Source of the DNA: JAEUMD01 sp964559355
Lineage (GTDB): Bacteria > Pseudomonadota > Alphaproteobacteria > Rhizobiales > Hyphomicrobiaceae
Length of the DNA: 17,843 nt
Direction of reading: 5' to 3'
NCBI GenBank assembly: GCA_964559355.1
Contig: CAZLHQ010000059.1
Location: 1-17,843, forward strand
Below the pieces are notes generated by a model, which ran no database searches, was not told the DNA's origin, and saw nothing but the letters and a program-made list of their open reading frames with translations. Position 1 is the first letter of the stretch; each line of letters begins with the position of its first letter. Below, piece by piece: positions 1-6,048 of the stretch. A program made the translations under genes and the position numbers.

Positions 1-61
1 CGCTATAGAAAAGACGGTTTGCGGCATCCAGGATGCGATCCCTGGTCGATTGCTTCGGCAT
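1..61 (-). CDS. TetR/AcrR-family transcriptional regulator, N-terminal fragment
   Basis: Reading the minus strand from ATG at 61 gives 20 codons that run off the left edge, beginning MPKQSTRDRILDAA and continuing NRLFYS. The pattern T-R-x-x-I-L-x-A-A-x-x-L-F is the characteristic first helix of TetR-family DNA-binding domains, which dimerise on short palindromes and respond to small ligands. It is divergent from an enoyl-CoA hydratase gene at 143, with a palindrome between them at 66-79. That arrangement suits a local autoregulated repressor of acyl-CoA metabolism genes. The ligand and most of the protein are outside the window. The family call rests on the helix-1 signature only, but the match is good and the start is the natural one. 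Confidence 0.72.
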   Translation of the reverse strand, partial: MPKQSTRDRILDAANRLFYS

Positions 62-65
62 GTAT

Positions 66-79
66 ACTCACCAGTGAGT
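66..79. promoter_or_regulatory. Candidate TetR-type operator palindrome
   Basis: ACTCAC-CA-GTGAGT is a perfect inverted repeat with 6-bp arms around a 2-bp centre. It lies just upstream of the TetR-like start (61) and 63 bp before the divergent hydratase start (143). Short palindromes in this position are typical TetR-family operators. Binding is inferred and not shown. Confidence 0.5.
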
Positions 80-142
80 TTCTCACATCATCGGATAGTC
101 CTACTCTCTCCGTCAAGACTGCCGGAATTGATGGAGGCTCGA

Positions 143-931
143 ATGGATACAGTGCTCATGGAGAGGCGCGGAAGGATCGCCGTGCTGATCCTCAATCGGC
201 CCGAAAAGCTCAATGCGTTGAACTACGCGATGAATGACCGGCTTGTCGCCTTGTTGGACAGGCTCGAGGGAGAACCCGACATCGGTGCGATCATAATAAC
301 CGGAGCCGGTGACCGCGCCTTTTCGGCAGGTGGCGACATTCATGAATTCACGCAAAGCGTGAAGGATGGACCCGATGCTGCCGTCAGGGCCTTCGTGCGG
401 CGTGGACAATCCATGACGAAGAGGCTGGAAACATTCGCCAAGCCGATCATCGCGGCGGTCAACGGCATCGCGTATGGCGGTGGCTGCGAAATCGCCGAGG
501 CCGTACACCTCGCAGTCGCATCCGATCGAGCCGTCTTCGCGAAGCCGGAAATCAATATCGGCATACCGCCCACCTTCGGCGGGACGCAGCGTCTGCCGCG
601 TCTGGCCGGCAGAAAACGCGCGCTGGAGCTACTGTTGACGGGGGAACCATTCGGGCCGCAACGGGCCTGCGAATTGGGTCTGGTCAACAAGGTGGTGCCG
701 CATGACGCCTTGATGGACGAGAGCTTCGCGCTGGCGAACCGCATTTTGAGACACTCGCCGCTGGCAGCGGCACGCATCATCTCAGCCGTCACGCGCGGAT
801 TGAACGCGACAATCGACGAAGGGCTTGCCATCGAGAGCGAGCAGTTCGCGAGGATGGCCTCGAGCAACGATGTGATCGAGGGACTTGACGCGTGGCTTGA
901 ACGACGGGCGCCGTCATACAGCGGTACGTAA
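143..931 (+). CDS. Enoyl-CoA hydratase/isomerase family protein (crotonase fold)
   Basis: A 262-residue crotonase. Family members add water across, or isomerise, the double bond of enoyl-CoA esters in fatty-acid or amino-acid catabolism. Visible signatures are the first oxyanion-hole segment AFSAGGDIHEF (about 59-69), the GGGCEIA segment (112-118) and KPEINIG followed by GGTQRL (134-151). Glu116 and Glu136 occupy the two catalytic acid positions of true hydratases, so hydratase activity is plausible. I chose ATG 143 because GGAGG at 133-137 lies five bases upstream. The frame is open back to 50, but the extra residues do not resemble the family. A TetR-like gene and palindrome lie divergently upstream, suggesting local regulation. 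The exact acyl substrate cannot be read. A second, distinct crotonase lies at 10770-11543. Confidence 0.9.
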   Translation: MDTVLMERRGRIAVLILNRPEKLNALNYAMNDRLVALLDRLEGEPDIGAIIITGAGDRAFSAGGDIHEFTQSVKDGPDAAVRAFVRRGQSMTKRLETFAKPIIAAVNGIAYGGGCEIAEAVHLAVASDRAVFAKPEINIGIPPTFGGTQRLPRLAGRKRALELLLTGEPFGPQRACELGLVNKVVPHDALMDESFALANRILRHSPLAAARIISAVTRGLNATIDEGLAIESEQFARMASSNDVIEGLDAWLERRAPSYSGT

Positions 932-1121
932 CCGGGGCGCCCAACCCACCGCAAGACGCCACTGCTTCACTCTCTCTGCTCGCGGGAAAGGAAACGTTAT
1001 GGTGCGCCCGCTCGATCAGTTTGCTCTCACCTTAGCGCTGCCCCGCACTGGCGAGGTCACGCCGTCGGCCCGGCAATGTTGATTACAAGCAGCGCTTCAT
1101 CTGGCGCACAGAGCCTCAACC

Positions 1122-1610
1122 CTACTCACGGTTGGGAAGCTCTCTCTGCGTCCAGTAATTCACGTCCCCCAGGATCTCGTTCAATCGATCGGGATTCACC
1201 AAAGCTTCAGCGTGTGGCAGACGCGCCAGCTTGTGATGCGCGAAATAGCCGTCGAATTCAACGTCCGTCGAATCGACGGTGAAATAGCCGCCATCGAGGT
1301 AGACGACGATATCGCCAACATCGAATGGCTCGAGCGCAGCGGCCATAGCGTCGGCCCAATCCTGGATATCGCTCACCGACACCGGTCCCAAATTCCGCGC
1401 CATCGATTCGCGCCGTCCCAGCTCGAACAAGGAAACGTCTGTTTCGCGAACCTCGGCGAAGGTAAAGGCCATCTTGCACTTGGAGCACGAGATGAGCCAG
1501 CCGCACCCGCACCACGGGCAATCCAGTTGCCCGGTCGACATCGCCGGCTCGTCAACGCACGTACAAAACGAGAGTACGTTGTCGTTGGCCTTGTAAAGAT
1601 ACTTCGGCAT
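1122..1610 (-). CDS. Cysteine-rich hypothetical protein (putative zinc-binding N-terminus)
   Basis: A 162-residue protein I do not recognise. The first 45 residues hold seven cysteines, C16, C18, C31, C34, C36, C42 and C45, in the order CxC, then CPWCGC, then CSKC. This resembles a zinc ribbon or a compact two-zinc knuckle. The remainder is acidic and aromatic (for example DWADAMAAALEPFDVGD, then YFTVDSTDVEFDGYFAHH) with no signal peptide or membrane segment, so a soluble cytoplasmic protein is likely. It starts 36 bp after the dnaN stop on the same strand and may be read with dnaN. Its ribosome-binding site is weak (GGCGAG about five bases before ATG 1610). The patterned cysteines support a real gene over a chance ORF. 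Function unknown. Confidence 0.7.
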   Translation of the reverse strand: MPKYLYKANDNVLSFCTCVDEPAMSTGQLDCPWCGCGWLISCSKCKMAFTFAEVRETDVSLFELGRRESMARNLGPVSVSDIQDWADAMAAALEPFDVGDIVVYLDGGYFTVDSTDVEFDGYFAHHKLARLPHAEALVNPDRLNEILGDVNYWTQRELPNRE

Positions 1611-1646
1611 TCACACTCGCCACGAACCGCTTGCCACCGCGCCGCT

Positions 1647-2765
1647 TCACACCCGCATCGGCATCAGCACATAGAGCGCGCTGGCGTCGCCCGTGTCGCG
1701 CACCATGGTCGGGGAGGCGGGATCGTTGAGCATGAAGCTTGCTTCCTCGCCCTCGAGCTGACCGGCGATGTCGAGCAGATAGCGCGCGTTGAAACCGATC
1801 TCGAGCGCATTGGCGCCATAGTCGACGCCGATCTCCTCGGTCGCGCTGCCGCCGTCGGGATTGTTGACCGACAAGATCAGCTTGTCCTTGCCGATGTTGA
1901 GCTTGACCGCGCGCCCGCGCTCGGACGCGATCGTCGAGACGCGATCGACCGCGCTCATGAACTCGGCATTCGAAACCTTGAGCACCTTGTCGTTGCCTTG
2001 CGGGATCACCCGCTCGTAATCGGGGAACGTGCCGTCGATCAGCTTCGACGTCAGCGTTACCGTGCCGATCTCAAAGCGGATTTTTGCCTGGCTGACGCTG
2101 ACGCGCACGCTATCGCCCGAGGCCTCGATCAGACGATGCAGCTCGTGCACGGTTTTGCGCGGCACGATCACGCCGGGCATCCCGGCGGCCCCCTTGGGCA
2201 GCTCGAGCTCGACCTGGGCAAGCCGGTGGCCATCGGTGGCGACCGCACGCAGAACCTCGGTCTTGCCGGCCTTGGCGGTGTGCAGATAGATGCCGTTGAG
2301 GTAGTAACGCGTCTCTTCCGTGGAGATGGCAAAGCGCGTCTTCTCGATCAGTCGCTTCAGATCAGCCGCTGAAACCTCGAATTCGTGCGACATCTCGCCA
2401 GCCGATACATCCGGAAAATCTTCCGGCGACAATGTCTGCAGCGCAAAGCGTGCCTGCCCTGCCGCGATCGTCAGCCGCTCCTTTTCGCCATCGGTCTTGA
2501 TCTCGACCTCCGAGCCATCGGGCAGCTTGCGCACGATATCGTGCAGGATGTGCGCGGGCACCGTAACCGCCCCGGCCTGACCGACATCGGCAGGCACCGC
2601 CTCGATCACCTCACGCTCCAGATCGGTCGCTTTGAACGACAGTTTGCCATCCTTGGCGCGCAGCAGCACGTTGGACAGGATAGGGATGGTCGTGCGCCGC
2701 TCGACCACGCTCGTCACGTGACCAAGAGCCCTCAGAAGCTCACCGCGTTCGATGACTAGCCGCAT
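1647..2765 (-). CDS. dnaN: DNA polymerase III subunit beta (sliding clamp)
   Basis: The 372-residue protein is the ring-shaped processivity clamp that tethers DNA polymerase III to DNA and recruits repair and regulatory partners. It begins MRLVIERGELLRAL, contains the typical clamp segments TIPILSNVLL and FKATDLE, and ends YVLMPMRV. This is the conserved C-terminal end that lines the partner-binding pocket. Length fits the family (366 in E. coli, about 372 in alphaproteobacteria). The frame continues seven codons upstream to 2786, but ATG 2765 has GAGGA seven bases upstream and gives the family N-terminus. dnaA lies upstream on the same strand after an unusually long 487-bp spacer, so dnaN probably has its own promoter there. 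Three CTCGACG repeats sit immediately before the start. Confidence 0.97.
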   Translation of the reverse strand: MRLVIERGELLRALGHVTSVVERRTTIPILSNVLLRAKDGKLSFKATDLEREVIEAVPADVGQAGAVTVPAHILHDIVRKLPDGSEVEIKTDGEKERLTIAAGQARFALQTLSPEDFPDVSAGEMSHEFEVSAADLKRLIEKTRFAISTEETRYYLNGIYLHTAKAGKTEVLRAVATDGHRLAQVELELPKGAAGMPGVIVPRKTVHELHRLIEASGDSVRVSVSQAKIRFEIGTVTLTSKLIDGTFPDYERVIPQGNDKVLKVSNAEFMSAVDRVSTIASERGRAVKLNIGKDKLILSVNNPDGGSATEEIGVDYGANALEIGFNARYLLDIAGQLEGEEASFMLNDPASPTMVRDTGDASALYVLMPMRV

Positions 2766-2773
2766 GGTGGATC

Positions 2774-2811
2774 CTCGACGGTTCATTCTCGACGGTTGTA
2801 ACGCCTCGACG
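2774..2811. repeat. Triple CTCGACG direct repeat immediately upstream of dnaN
   Basis: CTCGACG occurs at 2774-2780, 2788-2794 and 2805-2811. The first two copies extend to an identical CTCGACGGTT. Read on the dnaN strand the unit is CGTCGAG, and the copy nearest dnaN contains its Shine-Dalgarno core. It could be an operator or 5'-leader element affecting dnaN expression. No known regulator matches, and a chance local duplication is possible. Confidence 0.4.
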
Positions 2812-3087
2812 ATGGACTGCCGCGACGAGCCTCGCTGTCACGACAGGATCGATGAGGTGCAGGCGGCGCGCCGACGTCCATGTTCTCGTGAACGGATCGG
2901 GCGGCGTCGCGCCGCAATTGAAAGCGCCAGCAAGGCTACGAGGGGAAGAGGTTTGGAGAAACGTGCCCAGCAGGAACTGAATCGGGGACCGCACTTCACC
3001 CCATACGCGCCTGATTTTCAAGGGGTCGCGGCCGGTATGCGGGGTCCATGAACACGCTTTCTTCGCCGCGCTGACGAAATGCGACAG

Positions 3088-3113
3088 GAGCGGCACCCGA
3101 TTGGATGCCGCTC
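3088..3113 (-). terminator. Hairpin downstream of dnaA (possible terminator)
   Basis: GAGCGGCA and TGCCGCTC form eight perfect base pairs. Two inner CC/GG pairs follow after one mismatch, with GATT (AATC on the dnaA strand) as the loop. It lies 140 bp beyond the dnaA stop. In the dnaA direction it is followed by CTGTCGCATTTCG rather than a clean U-tract, so it would be an imperfect intrinsic terminator or an mRNA-stabilising hairpin. Confidence 0.4.
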
Positions 3114-3128
3114 CCCGCCCCGCTACAC

Positions 3129-3165
3129 CCTGCGGCGGGCAAATTAGCCCCTCTGCCGCCGCAGG
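3129..3165 (-). other. GC-rich hairpin in the dnaA 3' region
   Basis: CCTGCGGCGG (3129-3138) and CCGCCGCAGG (3156-3165) are perfect 10-bp complements. The alternative nested pairing GGGC/GCCC surrounds AAATTA (3137-3150). It is 88 bp past the dnaA stop and has no T-tract on either side. Mutually exclusive stems suggest an RNA structure (3' end protection or attenuation before dnaN) more than a simple terminator. Confidence 0.4.
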
Positions 3166-3252
3166 TAGCTCGTCTCGCGCCTTCCCGGACCGCTTGCGCG
3201 CGAACCCCGCTGCCCGCTCGCCGCCGCACCCGGCACGCCACCGTTGGCCGTC

Positions 3253-4830
3253 TCAATGGCTCAACAGCTTTTTCAACTCGTCGATTTCGTCCCTCAAACG
3301 TGGATTGCCCGTAATTTCGTTCTCGATCTTGCGGATCGCGTGCAGCACGGTCGTATGGTCGCGATTGCCGAAGCGACGGCCGATCTCGGGCAGCGACCGG
3401 GCGGTCAGTTGCTTCGCGAGATACATGCCAATCTGGCGCGGCCACACCACCGAGCGGTGCCTGCGTTGCGACAGCAAATCGCCCTTCGAGACACCGAAGT
3501 GACGCGAAACGATGCGCAGGATGTCTTCGATCTTGATGCGCCGCGGCTCGATGCCCTGAACCAGATCGCGCACCACGGTCTCGGCGATGTCGAGCGTGAT
3601 CGGCGTGCGCATGTACTGCCAATTGGCAAACAGCCGCGTGATGGCGCCTTCCAGCTCACGCCCGTTCTCGGTCAGCCGGTCGGCAAGCAGATTGATGACC
3701 TCGGCCGACAGCTGGAACGAACGATCGATCGCCGCCTTCTCCGCGATCCGCTTTTCAAGAACCTTGATGCGCAGATCATAGTCAAGCGAGCCGAGTTCGG
3801 TGACGAGGCCGCGCTGTAACCGCGAGCGCATGCGCTCGTTCAGGCGGTCGATATGGTTGGGAGCGCGCGCCGATGCCACCACCACCTGACGGCCGCCGTC
3901 GAGCAGCGAGTTGATGATGTGGTCGAACTCCTGCTCGGTCTTCTCGCCGTGCATGAACTCCAGATCGTCGATCAGCAACAGGTTGATCGAACGAAACTTC
4001 TCCTTGAACGCCAGGGGATCGGAGCTGCGCAGCGCCTCGACGAACTGATAACGGAAACGCTCCGCCGTCAGATACAGCACCTGCGCATCGGGATTGCGGC
4101 GCTTCACCTCCCAGGCGATGGCGTGCAACAGATGCGTTTTGCCCATGCCCACCGAGGAATGGATGTAGAGCGGGTTGAAGGCGGGCGTCGACGACATGAC
4201 GGTTTCGGCGACCTGGGTGGCGCCCGCGTGCGCCATGCGATTGGACGGGCCGACGACGAATGTATCGAAGGTGTAGCGCAGATCGAGCGGCGAGCCCTCA
4301 AAACCGCCAACTTGCGTGCGGCCTTGTGCCGGCGGCAGGATCGCCTGCATCGCCGCAGCCGACATGGGCCGGCTCGCGTCGGCGTGGCCGCCATTGGCGG
4401 CAAGCGCGTTGCCATCGTTGTCGCGGCGATGCGCATCCGATTGCGGTGCAGGCGTCTTGACGCCCGCGCCACCCGGCTGACGCAACGTCACCTCGACGCG
4501 CTCGGCGCCCTTGAACTCGGCCTTGCAGCACGACAGCAGCGCGACCTCGTAATGCGACTGGATCCAGTTGCGCAAAAACTTCACCGGCACCGACACGACG
4601 ACGGTGACGCCATCGAAGGATTCAAATTCGAGCGCGTTGAACCAGCTCGTGAAGATGTCTTCGCCGAGTTGCGCCCTCAGCATCGCGCGCACCTTGTGGC
4701 CGCGCCCCTCAACCGCCTGCACCGGGCTTGCCGTTGCTGCCGTTGTTCGCGGCGTCGATGTTGCAACAGAGGTCCGCTCCTCCGCTGCCTTATTGAGCAC
4801 CGCGGTTCCCGCCTTACCGAAGCTTTCCAT
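3253..4830 (-). CDS. dnaA: Chromosomal replication initiator protein DnaA
   Basis: A 525-residue AAA+ ATPase that binds DnaA boxes, melts the origin and loads helicase. Using ATG 4830: domain I (about 40-115, including LGEDIFTSWFNALEFES), a poorly conserved domain II linker (about 120-175), Walker A VGMGKTH (227-233), Walker B LLLIDD (284-289), arginine-rich segment ERMRSRLQRG (332-341) and the domain IV helix-turn-helix with signature IGRRFGNRDHTTVLHAI (483-499). The first Walker A glycine is Ser (SSVGMGKT), a variation I believe occurs in other Hyphomicrobiales. An upstream in-frame GTG at 4851 would add seven residues. Neither start has an ideal Shine-Dalgarno (GGGGG lies 11 bases before the ATG). 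A rhodanese gene sits 127 bp upstream on the same strand, and the origin-like region lies beyond it. Confidence 0.97.
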   Translation of the reverse strand: MESFGKAGTAVLNKAAEERTSVATSTPRTTAATASPVQAVEGRGHKVRAMLRAQLGEDIFTSWFNALEFESFDGVTVVVSVPVKFLRNWIQSHYEVALLSCCKAEFKGAERVEVTLRQPGGAGVKTPAPQSDAHRRDNDGNALAANGGHADASRPMSAAAMQAILPPAQGRTQVGGFEGSPLDLRYTFDTFVVGPSNRMAHAGATQVAETVMSSTPAFNPLYIHSSVGMGKTHLLHAIAWEVKRRNPDAQVLYLTAERFRYQFVEALRSSDPLAFKEKFRSINLLLIDDLEFMHGEKTEQEFDHIINSLLDGGRQVVVASARAPNHIDRLNERMRSRLQRGLVTELGSLDYDLRIKVLEKRIAEKAAIDRSFQLSAEVINLLADRLTENGRELEGAITRLFANWQYMRTPITLDIAETVVRDLVQGIEPRRIKIEDILRIVSRHFGVSKGDLLSQRRHRSVVWPRQIGMYLAKQLTARSLPEIGRRFGNRDHTTVLHAIRKIENEITGNPRLRDEIDELKKLLSH

Positions 4831-4957
4831 GATTAAACGTGCCCCCAACACTTTGCGTTCACTGTCCTCAAAGCCCGATCGGCAAACGACAACCCCTTCG
4901 CGCCCGATACCCCTCGAGCGGCGTTGTGCATGCAGATCTGACTAGCGATACGGGTGC

Positions 4958-5401
4958 TTAGCCTTGCACCCATGGAAGCCCGGCGACCTTCCAGCCGCTG
5001 GTAATTCCCCTATGGCGGGAGGCATCGAGTGGTCCCTCGAACCCTTCCGCCACGTTTCGACAGTACGCATACCCCGCTTCTGTCATCACCTGCGCAGCCA
5101 TGCGGCTGCGACCACCTGACCTGCAAATGAAGAAGAGTTCCGCATTCTTCTTCACCCCGGTCTCCTCGAGCACTTGAGACAGAACCGCGACGAAATCCGG
5201 ATTGATCCGGTTGTCTGGAAATGTCTGCCACTCGACCGCCAGCAGTTGCTTGCCGATCCCGCTGAGATCGGGCAACCCGACGTAAGCCCATTCCGATCGC
5301 GTCCGCACATCGATCATCACCGAGCTTGGATCCTCCACCAGCCGTTTCCACACCTCGCGGACCGTTACATCCTGGATGTGGACAACGCTTACCGACGCCA
5401 C
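4958..5401 (-). CDS. Rhodanese-like domain protein (single-domain sulfurtransferase)
   Basis: A 147-residue single rhodanese domain. Such proteins carry sulfane sulfur on an active-site cysteine or act as phosphatase-like regulators. The CH2A-type start VMIDVRTRSEWAYVG (28-42) and active loop CRSGGRS (93-99, nucleophile Cys93) are clear. The six-residue loop after Cys fits sulfurtransferases rather than Cdc25 phosphatases, which have seven. No signal peptide, so cytoplasmic. The start is GTG 5401, decided by GGAGGGAG eight bases upstream. No in-frame ATG competes at the N-terminus. It lies 127 bp upstream of dnaA in the same direction and may share its transcript, an odd partner for the replication initiator. 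The physiological sulfur acceptor is unknown. Confidence 0.92.
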   Translation of the reverse strand: MASVSVVHIQDVTVREVWKRLVEDPSSVMIDVRTRSEWAYVGLPDLSGIGKQLLAVEWQTFPDNRINPDFVAVLSQVLEETGVKKNAELFFICRSGGRSRMAAQVMTEAGYAYCRNVAEGFEGPLDASRHRGITSGWKVAGLPWVQG

Positions 5402-5652
5402 TCTGGCAACTCCCTCCTACACCACTGAGTTTAGCTTGCGATTTAAGAAATCTGGACACGCATCCGCACACGCACGTCCAACAACTCGCAAAGCATGCCA
5501 CCGACGGCCTGACTAACTCATCTGGCCACCAACACCTGCTACTCAAGAATTACAGATTGAATACTCGGACACTCGTACGCGAATACCGCGATAGCAGCCC
5601 AACTCCTCACGACAAGCTCACAGCTTGTTCCCACGGGGCCGTGCTAGGGAGA

Positions 5653-5667
5653 TTAATTACCCCTTAA
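5653..5667. promoter_or_regulatory. CtrA-type binding box
   Basis: TTAA (5653-5656), seven bases, then TTAACC (5664-5669) exactly matches the TTAA-N7-TTAAC consensus of the alphaproteobacterial cell-cycle regulator CtrA. No other full TTAA-N7-TTAA was noticed in the window. It lies about 250 bp upstream of the rhodanese-dnaA genes and 80 bp from the DnaA-box-like pair. It could repress origin firing or control dnaA. Occupancy is inferred. Confidence 0.6.
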
Positions 5668-5707
5668 CCGGTTCATGCGCAAGCGGGGCACGCACTGGCC
5701 GAAACAG

Positions 5708-5729
5708 CCGGAAACCCGCGGTTTTCCGG
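5708..5729. repeat. Near-perfect 22-bp palindrome in the origin-like region
   Basis: The arms CCGGAAA and TTTCCGG (the right arm's outer seven bases) enclose a CCG/CGG core. Ten of eleven symmetric pairs match, with a single C/T mismatch at 5715/5722. It lies between the CtrA-type box and the DnaA-box-like pair. There is no T-tract, so it is more likely a protein-binding or structural site than a terminator. Confidence 0.45.
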
Positions 5730-5747
5730 CCCGATCGGGATCAAAAA

Positions 5748-5769
5748 GAATCCACAGCTCTGTGGAGAA
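5748..5769. promoter_or_regulatory. Inverted pair of DnaA-box-like sites
   Basis: GAATCCACA (5748-5756) matches the TTATCCACA consensus at 7 of 9 positions. TGTGGAGAA (5761-5769) matches the reverse form TGTGGATAA at 8 of 9. Together they form a perfect inverted repeat, TCCACAG-CT-CTGTGGA (5751-5766). A GANTC site overlaps the outer end of each box. The pair suggests DnaA dimer-type binding for initiation or dnaA autoregulation. Confidence 0.5.
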
Positions 5770-5817
5770 TCCCATTGAGTGCCTTGGGAAAACTAGCTCT
5801 CGAAGAGCCTCGACAAA

Positions 5818-5849
5818 TGAAAAACGGCACCCTCCGAAAAAGGCGCCGT
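5818..5849 (-). terminator. Rho-independent terminator for the rpsT direction (possibly bidirectional)
   Basis: On the minus strand ACGGCGCC pairs with GGTGCCGT (one G/T wobble) around a ten-base loop and runs directly into TTTTTCATTT. On the plus strand T6 also occurs nine bases past the stem (5858-5863), so it could act both ways. It lies about 200 bp after the rpsT stop, giving rpsT an unusually long 3' tail if it is that gene's terminator. Confidence 0.7.
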
Positions 5850-6048
5850 CCATGTTGTTTTTTGACTCTGCAGCGCGTTGGCGAACTCTTCCTCGCACCA
5901 ACAATGGACCCCGTTCAACGAGCTGGGGTTCAAGAGAATCCGCGCCTTAGTTGTGTTCAGAACGCCTACGTCGAGACCGCAGCGAAGCTATTGCCCGTGG
6001 CGAACAGACCACACACGAACCTCAACCATGAGGCCCGCGATTTGATCA

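Larger units (their letters stand above)
2766..3252. other. dnaA-dnaN spacer without a gene (487 bp)
   Basis: No reading frame here resembles a known protein or has a convincing ribosome-binding site. The stretch contains two strong inverted repeats near the dnaA end (3088-3113 and 3129-3165) and the CTCGACG repeats near dnaN. Its middle (about 2820-3080) shows nothing I can assign. A promoter for dnaN is expected within it, but I cannot point to a convincing -35/-10 pair. Confidence 0.6.
5402..6048. other. Candidate oriC / cell-cycle regulatory region between the rhodanese gene and rpsT
   Basis: A 647-bp stretch without a convincing gene, more AT-rich in patches than its neighbours. It holds a perfect CtrA-type box (5653-5667), a near-perfect 22-bp palindrome (5708-5729), an inverted pair of DnaA-box-like sites (5748-5769), four GANTC methylation sites (5748, 5767, 5864, 5936) and the terminator beyond rpsT (5818-5849). 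Its left part is strongly C-skewed on the plus strand: by direct count 34 C and 13 G in 5461-5540, as expected for the lagging side of a leftward fork. In Caulobacter the origin combines DnaA, CtrA and GANTC sites. Only near-consensus DnaA boxes are visible, so a regulatory region for dnaA is an alternative. Confidence 0.5.

Noticed and set aside
999..1082. 27-codon frame with AAAGGA six bases before ATG, after the first hydratase gene
   Set aside because: The ribosome-binding site is good, but the peptide is short with no distinctive feature and cannot be told from chance.
1212..2372. Long plus-strand frame (386 codons) over dnaN and the Cys-rich gene
   Set aside because: Antisense to two supported genes, with His/Arg/Asp-rich composition typical of a shadow frame and no recognisable domain.
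2740..3096. Frames on both strands in the dnaA-dnaN spacer (also 2752-3051 plus)
   Set aside because: They overlap hairpins and the dnaN start, have biased composition and match nothing recognisable.
3853..4836. 327-codon plus-strand frame opposite dnaA
   Set aside because: dnaA is unmistakable on the other strand; this frame is Arg/His/Leu-rich with no family motif.
5675..5950. 91-codon plus-strand frame in the origin-like region
   Set aside because: No good ribosome-binding site, no recognisable domain, and it runs through a terminator, palindrome and DnaA-box-like sites.
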